Assembly: GCF_021018805.1 (NCBI RefSeq)
Contig: NC_086249.1
Location: 76,658,472 to 76,722,471, forward strand
Source: Prinia subflava
Lineage: Eukaryota; Chordata; Aves; Passeriformes; Cisticolidae
DNA: 64,000 nt
Direction: 5' to 3'
The translations under genes were made by a program, and so were the position numbers. Within the stretch, counting starts at the first letter, position 1, and every line of letters begins with the position of its first letter. This document shows positions 24,701 to 36,700 of the stretch, piece by piece. The notes beneath the pieces were generated by a model, which worked only from the letters and a program-made list of their open reading frames with translations, was not told the DNA's origin and made no database searches.

Positions 24701-27700
24701 ATTGGCTTAGTCAGTTACCTCAAATGAGCACATTCAGTGCCTTATTCACTCCCTTGACTTTTCAATTGCTTTTACAAGTCTGTTTTGTCGACAGTTAGGT
24801 GGAAGTAGGGAGGAAGGATGCTGCTTCTAGCATTGATAGTGCAATATTCACAGTGACTGTTTTCTTTAGTCCAGATGTTTTGCTTTCACAAGTGAATGCA
24901 GAGGATATGTGTTAACTTGTGAAACTGAGTTATCAGCAAGTTTTTCAGATTGTTGCTCTCATCTTTGCCTACACACAATACTTGCTTTGTCAAAATCACA
25001 TTGTTCTGGACTTCTTCCTCAGCAAGGAGACTGTTTCAATTTGTACTTTTATTCTTAAGTCAGACAAATGCTGACAAAACATGCAGCTTTTGACAACAAA
25101 GCTGAATGTGTCCTGTGATTCTAGCTTGACTTATCTCATGATTGCCATTCCACTGCCTTAAGAGAAGGGCTCACTGGCATAATGTTGGTTGCTAGCTAAT
25201 ATTCTAGCAGTGTGGAGCGTAGTCTACATTTCAGAGAGCTGAAATTTATTATATGGGTGCTGCAGCAAAAATATGTTGTATAATGCCTCTTCTGGAGAGG
25301 GTTGTACTTTTGCATTTTTCCATTTGTCTCTTACTAAGAGCTGCAGTCTTTTCATAAATCTTACTGAATTCCTGCTGAAGGAATATGTTTAATGCTTTTG
25401 GAATCCATGGTATAATTCTATTGAGGCTCCTGGTGTTCCTTTTATAGACAATCTGTATATTCTCACTAGCTAAAATTCTACTGTAACTTGTGTTCTTGTT
25501 GCTCTGCCACTTTGTTACACATGGTGCCTGTTAATTGGGCAAGGATTGTGATTGTGTACAGGTTTGTGGGTCAGGCATTATGCAGGCATTGGCCTGATAG
25601 GCAGACAGGAACTAGATGAGTAGGTTTTCTTTGTCTTCCACGAAAGTTTGTCTAGGCAAATCACTCCATGATTTTTGTGGAGAGAATTGGAGATTATTTT
25701 TTAAGTATGCAGCATCTTGTTTTTATGGAACATGGAGATAATGCCATAGAATTACAGTAACAGCAAACCTGTAAGTTGCAGTTGTCAGTATGTCAAAAGA
25801 AGGTGCATCCAAAAATGTTATATGTTGCTGGACTGACTTCTTTTTAACTTCAGTGTTGGGTTTCTTGGTTTCAGAAGAAAAGGAGGAAGATGATGAAACC
25901 GAAGATGGAGGTCTGGATGACTGGGAAGCTATGGTTAGTGATGAAGATGGAGAGAAAGGTGGGCATATAAATACCAAATATGTTTTTTTCTGGTTAATAG
26001 GCTTTGGGCTAAGTTTTCTTTTTCTATAGAAAACAATATTTTACTTTGATTTTTCCTCTGCTCCGTTAGATAAGTTGTGAGGTAACTATGATGGTAAATA
26101 CATACACAAAAAGCAAAGCTTTTCTCAAAAGCAGGGCTTTCAGAAGCCATGCAAATACTGCTTAACCCTTTGGAAATACTGTTATGTGCCTCTAAAATAA
26201 GTGGGTTGTAATTTTTTCATCCTTTTTTAAGGGAGAAAAAATCCTCTTCTCTAATATATGCATCTCTCTGAGTTTAGGGAAACCTTTTACCTGGTATTGT
26301 ATTTCTCTAGTGATCATTTCAAAGCTGTAGTATTTTTATTACGTGAATCTGGCATCATTTAGGAGAGTACCCCTGTGAGAAGTTTTCAAAGAAGTGGGGG
26401 AATAAGATGGTATGAAGGTTAAGTGTGCATGTGTTATAGTAAGTTCTCTTCTACAAGGAGAGGCTGAAAGAATTGGGATTGTTCTGCCTGGAATAGAAGA
26501 TGATTTGGGATGACCTAATTGCAGCTTTCCAATATCTAAAGGGAGTCTGCAGGAAAGATGGAGAGAAACTATTTACAAGAGGATGGAGTGACAGGACAAG
26601 GGGAAGTTGATTCAAACTGAGAGTAGGTTTAGTTTAGCTCTTAGCAAGAGCTTCTTTCCTGTGAGGGTGGTGAAGCACTGGAACAGGTTGTCCAGAGAAA
26701 CTGTGGGTCCCCATCCGTGGAAGTGTTCAAGGCCAGGTTGGATGGGACATTGAGCAACCTGCTCCAGTGGAAGGTGTCCCTGCCCTTGGCAGGGGGCTGT
26801 AACTGGATGGTCTTTGAAATCATTCAGCCAAAACCTGATAGGCTTCTTTAAGAGGCATATTTGGAGGAGAGGAAAGAATTGCCAGAACACCTGTGTTCCT
26901 GTGCATGTATACCAAAATCCATATTTTGTCTGTACTCAACAGCCATGTTTATGGGGAACTTAGGGCTGTGCAACAGTGCAGGGACAACTTCTCAGATATT
27001 TTCTTCCAGTGTTGGGGAAAGTATATTTCTGTGAGCTGTCCTGAACTGGAGTCGGTTACTGCACTTAGTGCTTCCATAACGTCCTCATTGTTTCTTGTGC
27101 TTAAAGACTGTTTATTTGTCAAGTACTTTTTCCTTGCCTGCACTTCTGACACCTGTGCTTTCAAGTGTAATGCTTGAAATACAGATACATACAGCAGAAT
27201 GGATTTCATTCCAGCACAGGTGTGTTCCTCTGGTGCTTTTGAGTTCTGAGGGCTGCTCGCCATCTTGAGTGTTTGTTTTGGTCTGGCACCACTGTCTTGG
27301 AGAGGACATAGTAGCACTTCTTACTGCTTGGATTTGAATGCTCTGCCAATGGGATTCAGCAAAAGAGCCTTCCTGGAATTAGATTTAGTGTATTACTAAG
27401 CTGATGGACTGTGAGTGTAGCAAGGAAACGTAACTAATCTCTAAGGGCAGTGAGCATGCCAGCAGTGTTGTAAGGAGGAGAATCCATGATTTTAAAGTGA
27501 TTATCAGCTTACCTCTTTAAAATTTTACTGGTGATTTTAAATGGGAAGCTTTCAAAGAAAGAAAATTACTTTCTGATAATTCTTCTTGTTTGTTTATTGA
27601 AGAATTCCTATGAAAAACATTAATCTTCTCTGAACCATCTAAGAAAACCTGAAGATGAGATTTTTTTTTTTAATGGGCATCAAAGAGACCATTTGTTCTG

Positions 27701-30700
27701 ATTATGTCTGCTTAAATGTGCCTTCCTGATCAGAAGTGTACAGAATCCATATAGCAATGATTTGGAGTATTTTGGCTTTATTAAAAAGGTGTTGGTGCAT
27801 TATTCCTTTATGAGGTGCACATGACTTTAAAGAATGTCTGAATGTTTGCAAATAATGTTAAACATAAGTGTGCTGATACCATCGTTCTCCACCCCACCCC
27901 AAACTTGCTTTCTTGCTTTGCTTCTGGATTTGAAACACAGGCCAGCAAATCTGAACATGAACCACCTTTTTTTTTTTTGTTTTTTTACATTGGAACTTGA
28001 AAAATGATCTTGACAAGCACTTATTATAGAACCTACTCTCAGTCTTCATTCTTCTCTAGTAGTCTTTTTTTCTTTTTGGTGTCATCTCCTCCAGAAGTGT
28101 GAAGGTCATAGAGAATTTTTACTTTACTTTTTTTTAGCAGAGAGTAAACCTGTCCATATTGAAGTCAAAGAACAAAATGAAGTGGATGAGGAAGAGGAGG
28201 AGGAAGATGAAGAGGAAGAAGAGGAAGAAGAGAGTGAAGAATCTGAAGACAGTGAAGGCAGTGAAGATGAGGATGAAAAGACCTCAGATGAGAGAGAGCC
28301 AGACTCCCAAGCTGGAAAACAATCTATGGAAAAAAAGCCTAGCAAGGAAATCAGCTCTGATTCTGAGTATGACTCTGATGATGACCGCACAAAGGAGGAG
28401 CGTGCTTATGACAAAGCTAAACGGAGAATTGAGGTATTAAGATACACTTGGATTCTTGTGTTGTATAACAAACAAATTAATTTTCTGTTGATTTTGTCAA
28501 ATTTGTCAAAATGGTGCTTGTGTCAGGCTAATATTTAAGCAGGTTGAGAAATTGTGTTAATTAAGAAAAAAGAATACTTGGTTTTGCTTGAAGATCAAGT
28601 ATTTGCTTTTAGGTAACTTGACCACAAGGATTGCAGCTTCAGTGTTGTTCCCTTCCACCTCTATATCCCTCCTGGAAAAAGAGGCTTTTATTCTTTACAG
28701 ATAAATATTTTCAAGTTTTAAAAGATGTATCTAAACTGTTCAGTGCTTTCATGGCTGCTGATGTTCGTGATTTCCTCATCTGAGGTGCTTGTTCAGAATG
28801 CACCATCAGCAAAGCTACTGTTAGTAGATATAACAACGTAGCCTACTAGACTGTAACAAGAACCAACCAAACAAAAATATAATTGTTAGTCAAAAATGTT
28901 TGATTTACCAAAAGAGGGATGACAGACCTTAAATTGCCTTGAAAATGTAAGTCCCACAGCTGGCTCTGTGTCTGTATGTAAGTAATCAAGTCAAAAGGTG
29001 AGCTGTGGTTTTTGGTTTGTACTCACCAATTTTTATTTGTCTTTTACACAGAAGCGACGAGCTGAAAACAGCAAAAATATGAACACTGAAAAGCTCAGAG
29101 CACCAGTTATCTGTGTCCTGGGGCATGTAGACACAGGCAAGACCAAAATTTTAGATAAGGTAAGGTGGGGACTGTGAAAGCATTGCCTGTGCCTCTTGTT
29201 TATGCATTTATTTTTTTGGTTGAAGACAGAAAGAATTAGAGTGTGCTCCCACATCACTTTAGTCTCTTATATGTGAGTATTTCTGGTCTTTTTTTTGTCT
29301 TTAGCTCCGCCACACTCACGTGCAGGACAGTGAAGCTGGTGGTATCACTCAGCAGATTGGTGCAACTAATGTTCCTCTTGAAGCTATTAATGAACAAACT
29401 AAGATGGTGAAAAATGTAAGTTACAACACTTCAGCAACTGCATCTTAAAAATTGTCAAATGTAGACTAATAAAGGCCTTGTGAGATTTCCTGACATGGAC
29501 AGATGAACTTTCCCCACTCTCTAATTTTGGGGTCGATTGTTTTTAATCCCTATCATTCCCCCTGCAAAGGGGAGTCTGTCTCATTTTTCATACATTTGAT
29601 TTCAGTTAATGCATTGCTTTTTCTTGAGAAAAATATGCAAATATTGTTTGCTCTGTTCTGGACAGTGCACATCTGTACACAGACTGGTTATTTGTCAGTA
29701 TTTTGACTGTAAATTGAGACTCTTGAAACCTCTTGAGTGTATTTTTGTATTAAAAACTTACCTTTTGCTGTATGTGCTGAAATTTGCCCAATTCCTGGCT
29801 GATGAGTTAGATTGTGTTACAGAAATAGTAACTGTTCTGTATCATTTGTTTTGGATACTATATCCTATTTTGCTTGCAGAAGGCAGCTGGCTGAAAAGCC
29901 TTGGTGTAGTAATGGCTTTTTCCAAGATTTTACTCAACTTAGTAAACATGTAAACTCAGGGGAGAGGAGAAAATCATCAAGACAAGGCTGGTGCATCTCA
30001 CTACCCTGAAATGTTTTTTCTTCTGTAGGCTGCCTTGTCTTACACATTTTAGCTTAGCTTGTGGCCAGTTGATACCTGGAGGAATCTGCTGCATCATTTT
30101 TTTAATGTTGAAATGGCTGTTGACTGATTTTGTTTATAGAGGGTGCTGGCCTTAAAATATGTATCTGGATTTTTGAAGTGCAGACTGTCAGTTATGTTGA
30201 CAGCTCTTATTTTGTTCTTTTTTTCTACTTGTGTAATCTCTACAAGATGGCTAATATTTTGAAATGTTAGTTTGACAGAGAGAACATAAAAATTCCAGGC
30301 ATGTTGATAATCGACACTCCAGGACATGAGTCTTTCAGGTAATGTTTTCTCACCATGTTGTACTTCTCAGAACTGATGGCAAAAGCATCTGGAGATGTTT
30401 TTAGCAAAGTGTGAGGTGTCTGCTTAATTCATTGTTTTAGTTCTTACTTAAAGAAAAGTCCAACAAAACCAACTTAAAGTAGAGGAATTAAGTGGATTTG
30501 CTTCATTTGCAGGTGCTTTTTATATCTGGTTAATTGCTGGCCTTTTATAGCTGGTTAATTTTCTGTCTTCGTGCCAATTGAGCCATGAATATCTGAAAAA
30601 GCATGTAAATAAATAGTTAGTGTAAGAGGAAAGATGGAAGCAGGAAGCTAGCTGGAGGAAAAAAGGTGAGGATTGCAGGTGACCTAAGTACTCTGCTATG

Positions 30701-33700
30701 AAAAATTAAAACTTTTGTCCTAGTCTCTCATCCATAGTGTCCCAGTTAAGGTAACTGAGTTTGTAAGACTGGAAGTTACTAATTACACAAGTCATCTGAG
30801 TCTTAGCAGAGATCAAATGCATTCTAGGAACACCAGTGGCATGCAGGCAAGCCACTAAATCAGCCTTTAAGGGTAAAACATGACATGCATAACTGAACTC
30901 ACTGAGATGAGATCTTGGGTGAGATCTTGAAACAGAGGGATTAAGACTTGGATGTGACATTTTTCAGTAAAAGCCTTTGTAAGCGTTGAAATGTGTTGTG
31001 GGGCACATGTTCAGATCAGTGCCTTGGCATGGTACCTCTTAGAGCTCTCCATCTTCCAGCCAGGTTTTGTTTGGTAACAAAGATGTGATAGTCTCTTTAC
31101 ACTGTATTATATAAAATTGTGATAATATATGTTTATGCAGTATATAAAAAAGCCTTGTTCAGATTTTACACTCCTGCATTTCACTTTAACCATCCCAGTT
31201 GTTGATCAGAAAATGATCAGAACATATCTTACGTTGTAAAATATAATAATATGAAAACTTTCAGGAGAATGATAGTTTCTTAGTTTTGCTTACACATTCT
31301 TTAATGTATATTGTTAAATGAAAATTACAAAGTGTCATTTGAATGGTTTACATTTTTGAGGGGATGAGCTTTAGCTTTTTGTTTGTCATTGTAAGTTTGA
31401 CTTGTACTAGGTGTTTTTATAAAGGTTCTGTTGCTAAATGACTGATTTTTTTTTTTTTTTGTCTTTTAATGTCACAGCAATCTAAGAAACAGAGGAAGCT
31501 CACTTTGTGATATTGCTATACTTGTAGTTGACATCATGCACGGCTTGGAACCCCAGACAATTGAATCAATAAATCTGTTGAAATCAAAGAAATGCCCCTT
31601 TATAGTAGCTCTCAACAAGGTAGGGTAGATTTTTATCCTAGTAGTGTATTTCTCCATTCTGATAGTGCAGTGGGCATTTGACAGTTGTCTGTTTCCTTCG
31701 TTGAACTGGAATTGTTTTGTATAAAATCTGAAGGAGTGGTTCCTGGGTCCTGTGTGTTGCATTTTTTTGTGTCCTTGATAGCACAATGGCTCTACAGGAG
31801 CTTTGCAGAACAATCAGTTCTTCTTTGAGTCCTGACTGGTAAATTTTGTTACCTTATGTAACTTCTGTATATGATTCACACTTCTGAAGTTGTACTTCAG
31901 TTGTGGGATTTTTTTTTCCCTTATGCCTACTTATATAGATTTGTGTGCATTTTCTGGTAAAATTGTAACACAAGCTTCATATTGATGAATCATGTTTGAT
32001 TTTAGCCACTGATACTGGTCAGTTTGACTTGAAGACAAGCTGACTTTAGGCCATGGAGCAGTAATGTTGATCACTGGTGGGAAGTATTCTGGGCTTTGCA
32101 ATATTAGATGGAAAATTGGCCAGTTATTTTCAGCCCTGTTTTTAGAAATCCTGTGCATGAGAAATTATGCTGTTTGTGATGACTCTGGATTATATTATAT
32201 ATATGGAAATGACTCATGTCCAATGACTTTGGAAGCCATCTGACATGCTGACAGAGCTGTCAGAAGGCTGTTCGTGTGCAGAGTGAAAATTGCAATATAC
32301 TTCAAAAAATGAGAGGAGCATTAAGATGGAAGGTGGTTGGAACTGAGGAGGCCATTATCTCATTGCCAAACCAGCTGCTTTTTGAAAGAATTCAAACAAC
32401 CTCTTTGACAGAGAGGTGTCCAGGCCTTTTGGCAGAGCAGTAGAGAATTCTGTCTTGGTCAGACCCAAAGGCCCAGCTGTCATTCAGGGCCATTAAAGGC
32501 CTATGGTGAGCCTGAAATCAAATAGCTAAGAGCTCTTGCATTTTAAGTTACAGTTGTATTATTTGACCAGGTTATAATCCATTTCCTTAAGACATAGTTT
32601 GGATTTGTACAGTGAATAGCTTTTTGGGCTAAGTCTGTCCTGCTTTGGCAGCTGTCTTGAGGAAGTGTTTCTGAACTATAGTTGTATCTTTTGAACAACC
32701 CCACTCTGCTCCCTTCTTTGTAGCAGCATGGGAAAGGATCTGTATTTACCAGTAAATTTTAAAAGTTCTTAGTAAAACTGGTGTAGTCTCTTTTCAGGAA
32801 AAACCACAAACACTTCCGTGGGTTTGGGGTTTTTTTCTGTGTATGTGAATCTATAAACAAGTCTCTTCTGAATGTTTTATTTTAACCTTGCTGTAATTTA
32901 TGCATATAAACTTTTTCCATATGAAAGAGATTACTATAGCTTGAATTTTTAAAATCTGAAGTAATATTACTATCCTGTAATACTGCCTGAATAGAGCTAA
33001 TTATAGCAGCTAAAGCAAATAAAAATGCTTTGATTTGATTACTGGAGCAGATAGATGGCTAGCTAAGTTGGTTGATAAAGTGTTTCTCAGTGGTGATGAG
33101 GCATAAGCATAAAGACACCCTTTAGTAAGCTGCATAAGATGACATACTGCTGTATTTTCAAGATTGATAGGTTATATGACTGGAAGAAAAGTCCAGATAC
33201 AGATGTAGCTGTCACCTTAAAGAAGCAGAAAAAAAATACCAAAGATGAATTTGAAGAACGTGCAAAAGCTATCATAGTGGAATTTGCAAAACAGGTGGGT
33301 TGGACTATTCAAGGTTCTTTGCTTAAAAGTGATATAGTAGATGATATAGGGATGGGTGAGTGGTGTGGTTTGTTTTGGGTTAGTAGGTGGCTTTTGTGTT
33401 GTTTTTTCCCCTTTCCTCAAAAGAACTTGGAATATCAAGAAAACTGTTGCATCTCCTCTGACACATTGTTGTTAACCTCTCATCAACCAAACTTCGTTGT
33501 TTACATTTTGCATAATTTTAACTGCTGCATCTTTACTGCTGGTTTGGAGAAAAATGGTTAATTGCTGTGCCTGGTCAGTGGAGTCATGAATACCAGACGA
33601 AGTTTTCTGTCACTGTTCTTTCTCTTTGGGAACAGCCTGAGAGAATCCCGTCTGTCTCTTTTTTCTCTTGGATGCTGGCAGGGTATGAATCACATCAGTT

Positions 33701-36700
33701 CTGGGAACTTCTTCTGTTGGTGCCATACCATGCTGTCTGGAAGCTAGATGGGATAATTAGCTGTGTAGAATTATCCCATACTGCTTCCAAGTGTGGATCG
33801 AGGCTTCGTGTTCCACTGCATGCTGTCAGTAACGGTGTTGGCTTTTTAAACTGGGATTTAAAAACTGCAGTGGTATTTGCCTGGAGTTGAATGTTACTGT
33901 CAGTGCTGATGTGTGTACGTGCTTTTCCCTGTGTAACTGTTAATCCTGTTCCAGGGTTTGAACGCGGCCTTGTTTTATGAGAATAAGGATCCCCGCACTT
34001 TTGTTTCTCTTGTACCTACCTCTGCTCACACAGGAGATGGCATGGGAAGTCTGATAGCTCTTCTCGTTGAGCTCACACAAACCATGCTGACCAAGAGACT
34101 GGCTGAGTGTCAGGAGCTGAGAGCTCAAGTCATGGAGGTAATACAGCAACTCTTTCTTGAAATTTGTATAGAAGTTTCTCCCTTCCCTGCACCCTTCATT
34201 CTGGTAAGAAAGGAGTATTTTAAGTGCTTAAATAGGAAGTAACTTTTTCCCCCTTTCATTCAGGTTAAAGCACTGCCAGGCATGGGCACTACCATAGATG
34301 TTATTCTGATTAATGGACGTCTGAGAGAAGGAGACACCATTATTGTTCCTGGGGTAGAAGGGCCTATCGTAACTCAGATTAGAGGTCTGCTGCTGCCTCC
34401 TCCTATGAAAGAGCTACGAGTTAAGGTACTGACGTTTAGAACCAGGAAAAAAATAAATCAAGCTTTGTAAAAAGAGAATTTAGTAGAACGTGGTTGTATT
34501 CATGGTATCTGAAGGGGGTTTCAAGGGGAATGCAGGGGACATCTGGTGTCTTTTGTGAAAATGTATGTTTGTTTTGGGTGTGTGTTGTCACAGCAGCGGA
34601 AAGAGAAAGATCAAGCAATTACCTTGCAGTGGGGATTAGGATATGTGTGCTTTAATAAGGGATTCATGGGAAGGGATCGTTTAATAAGGGATTCATTCAA
34701 GGGATCGTTCATTATGTGAGAGGGAGATACCCTTATTAAATGGAAACTGGAGTGTAGTGGAACAGCGACTTCTGAGTTAAAGTTATAATATGAGTAGAAA
34801 CAAAAACTATACACACTTACATTTGAGAAAACTGAATGTGTGAGTTTCTACGGCTGTTTGGTGAGTGGCAGTGACCAGGATTTCTGCAGAATCTGCAGCC
34901 TCTTGGCCTTTTCAAAGAATTGTTGTAGGTTTTGCTGCCCTAGTCTTATTAGCCTGAGGAGTGGCCCTGAATTTGAGATCCTTCCTGCATGGCTTTCTGT
35001 GAAATGAGGAGGAGACACAGAATCAAAAGGCTGTAAATAAATTAATAGATATTAAGATTAATGCACTCAATTCAAAGATGATGAAAAGAGCTGCTTTGAT
35101 GTTTCCTGTTTAAAATTAGGGAAGGAATAAATGTCTGCACAGACTTTTTTTAAGGCAAAGAGAACAGTATGGATAACCTAGATGATTGTAATAGGACAGG
35201 CCTTTCAGGTTTGGGAACCTTGAGCTGCAGAAGTGGACCTAGAGTAACTGTTGGGCTTTTTTGAGGCAGGCAGTGAGGATGCATTTTGATTCAGCTTGTT
35301 CATGTGGAATTGTCATCCTTGAAATAAGACCCAAATTTTTGGGGTGGAGGGCTAAAGGATAGAGATTTGCAGGAACAAAGTGCTTATTGAAGAAGGAAGC
35401 TGCCTTGTAGTTTTAAGAAAAGGGTTTTTTAAAAAAAAACCCCAGAAAATCCTTCCAACATCAATTTAGAGATCTTCAGAAATATCTTTTTGTTATGTCT
35501 TAGAGCCATGTCCTCAGTGTGAGATTTTTGAGGTTCTCCTGGATGGGGAGAGAACCTGGGAAACTGAACATGGAATTATGCACGTGAGAAGGCTGGATGG
35601 CCTCCAGTGAGACAGCCCTTCCTGCACAGAGGCTGGGCTGTGTGTCAGCCAAGCTTTACTGTTTTTATTAAGCTGTTGGCATCTTCCCATCACTTGCCTA
35701 TGGGGCTAAATTTGTGGGGTTTTACTAGTGAGCAGCTGCCTAGTGCTGCTTGCCCTTTTCTAGTGTATGTTCCTTCTTGGCATGCTTCTCTGCTTTCAGA
35801 AGATTTCCCCCTGCCCTGCCCACCTCGGCAGGGCTGCAGGGGCCATCTGAAGGGAGAGGAGCAGGAGGACTGAGATGTGCAAATACAGAGCAGAGACAAT
35901 CACTGATGAAAGCTGGGAGCTGCTGCACTTCACTGCTCCCTGCCGTGTTCTTCAGCTGCTCAGCACTGGGTTGTGTTGCTGTGCACCAGCACAGAACTCC
36001 TTGCTAGTGTGTATATTCTCTTTTTCAGAACCAGTATGAAAAGCACAAAGAGGTTGTTGCTGCTCAAGGCGTGAAGATTCTTGGGAAAGATTTGGAAAAA
36101 ACCTTGGCTGGTTTGCCATTGCTCGTAGCTCATAAAGAGGATGAAGTCCCAGTCCTCAAGGTGAGGTGGCTGATGTTGAAGTACAACACACTGAGGGTGT
36201 CTTGAGCTCTCTGGTGATGAAACTCAAATATTGAGAGCTCAGTTTGCAAATAACTGGGCTTTTTGGTTGTTCAAAAAACTGTTCCAGTAACATTTTTTAG
36301 CCTTCTGCTCATGTGAAGCTTGGTGGTGTGATGTTTTTAGTATCTTGACCATTGGTTTTGTCCCTGTTATTTTGCTGGGGTGTCTCTGCTGCTAGAATAA
36401 GGTTTGGAAACAAGTATCATGGCATAGTTTGAGTCTGTTAGTTACTGATTTGGTATTTGTAGTAATTTATGGATATATTCTATTCAAATTATGTTAGGTA
36501 CACGTGTACTAGTGGAGTTCTGCAAACTCTTCTAATTGTAAAGCTAATTTAAGACTTTTGCAATAAATTTCTTCTGTGACTTACACGTTAAAAATGGTAG
36601 AAGGAAGGATGTAGCTATCCTAAATGCAAAACTGCTCCATGTTCTCCAAAGGCAGGAAGTTAGTTTAGAAAGGAAACTCAGACGTTGCTAATTTACTTTT

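Larger units (their letters stand above)
21776..25874 (+). other. EIF5B: EIF5B introns 6-8 (non-coding parts)
   Basis: Intron 6 (21776-23363), intron 7 (23460-24376) and intron 8 (24464-25874). They are AT-rich, with A/C-rich low-complexity sequence near 22796-22860 and two T runs near 23998-24016 and 24118-24134. I see no recognisable transposon or RNA gene in them. Confidence 0.85.
29416..33162 (+). other. EIF5B: EIF5B introns 12-14 (non-coding parts)
   Basis: Intron 12 (29416-30270), intron 13 (30339-31477) and intron 14 (31620-33162). Unremarkable AT-rich introns. Intron 14 separates the NK and ID halves of the NKID motif. No repeat family recognised with confidence. Confidence 0.85.

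Noticed and set aside
26893..27317. Frames on both strands after the CR1 fragment in intron 9 (up to 122 aa)
   Set aside because: Inside an EIF5B intron, no domain content, and no splice signals linking them to anything.
28124..28390. Serine-rich minus-strand frame opposite EIF5B exon 10
   Set aside because: It is the antisense shadow of the GAA/GAG/GAT acidic codons; no splice or start context.
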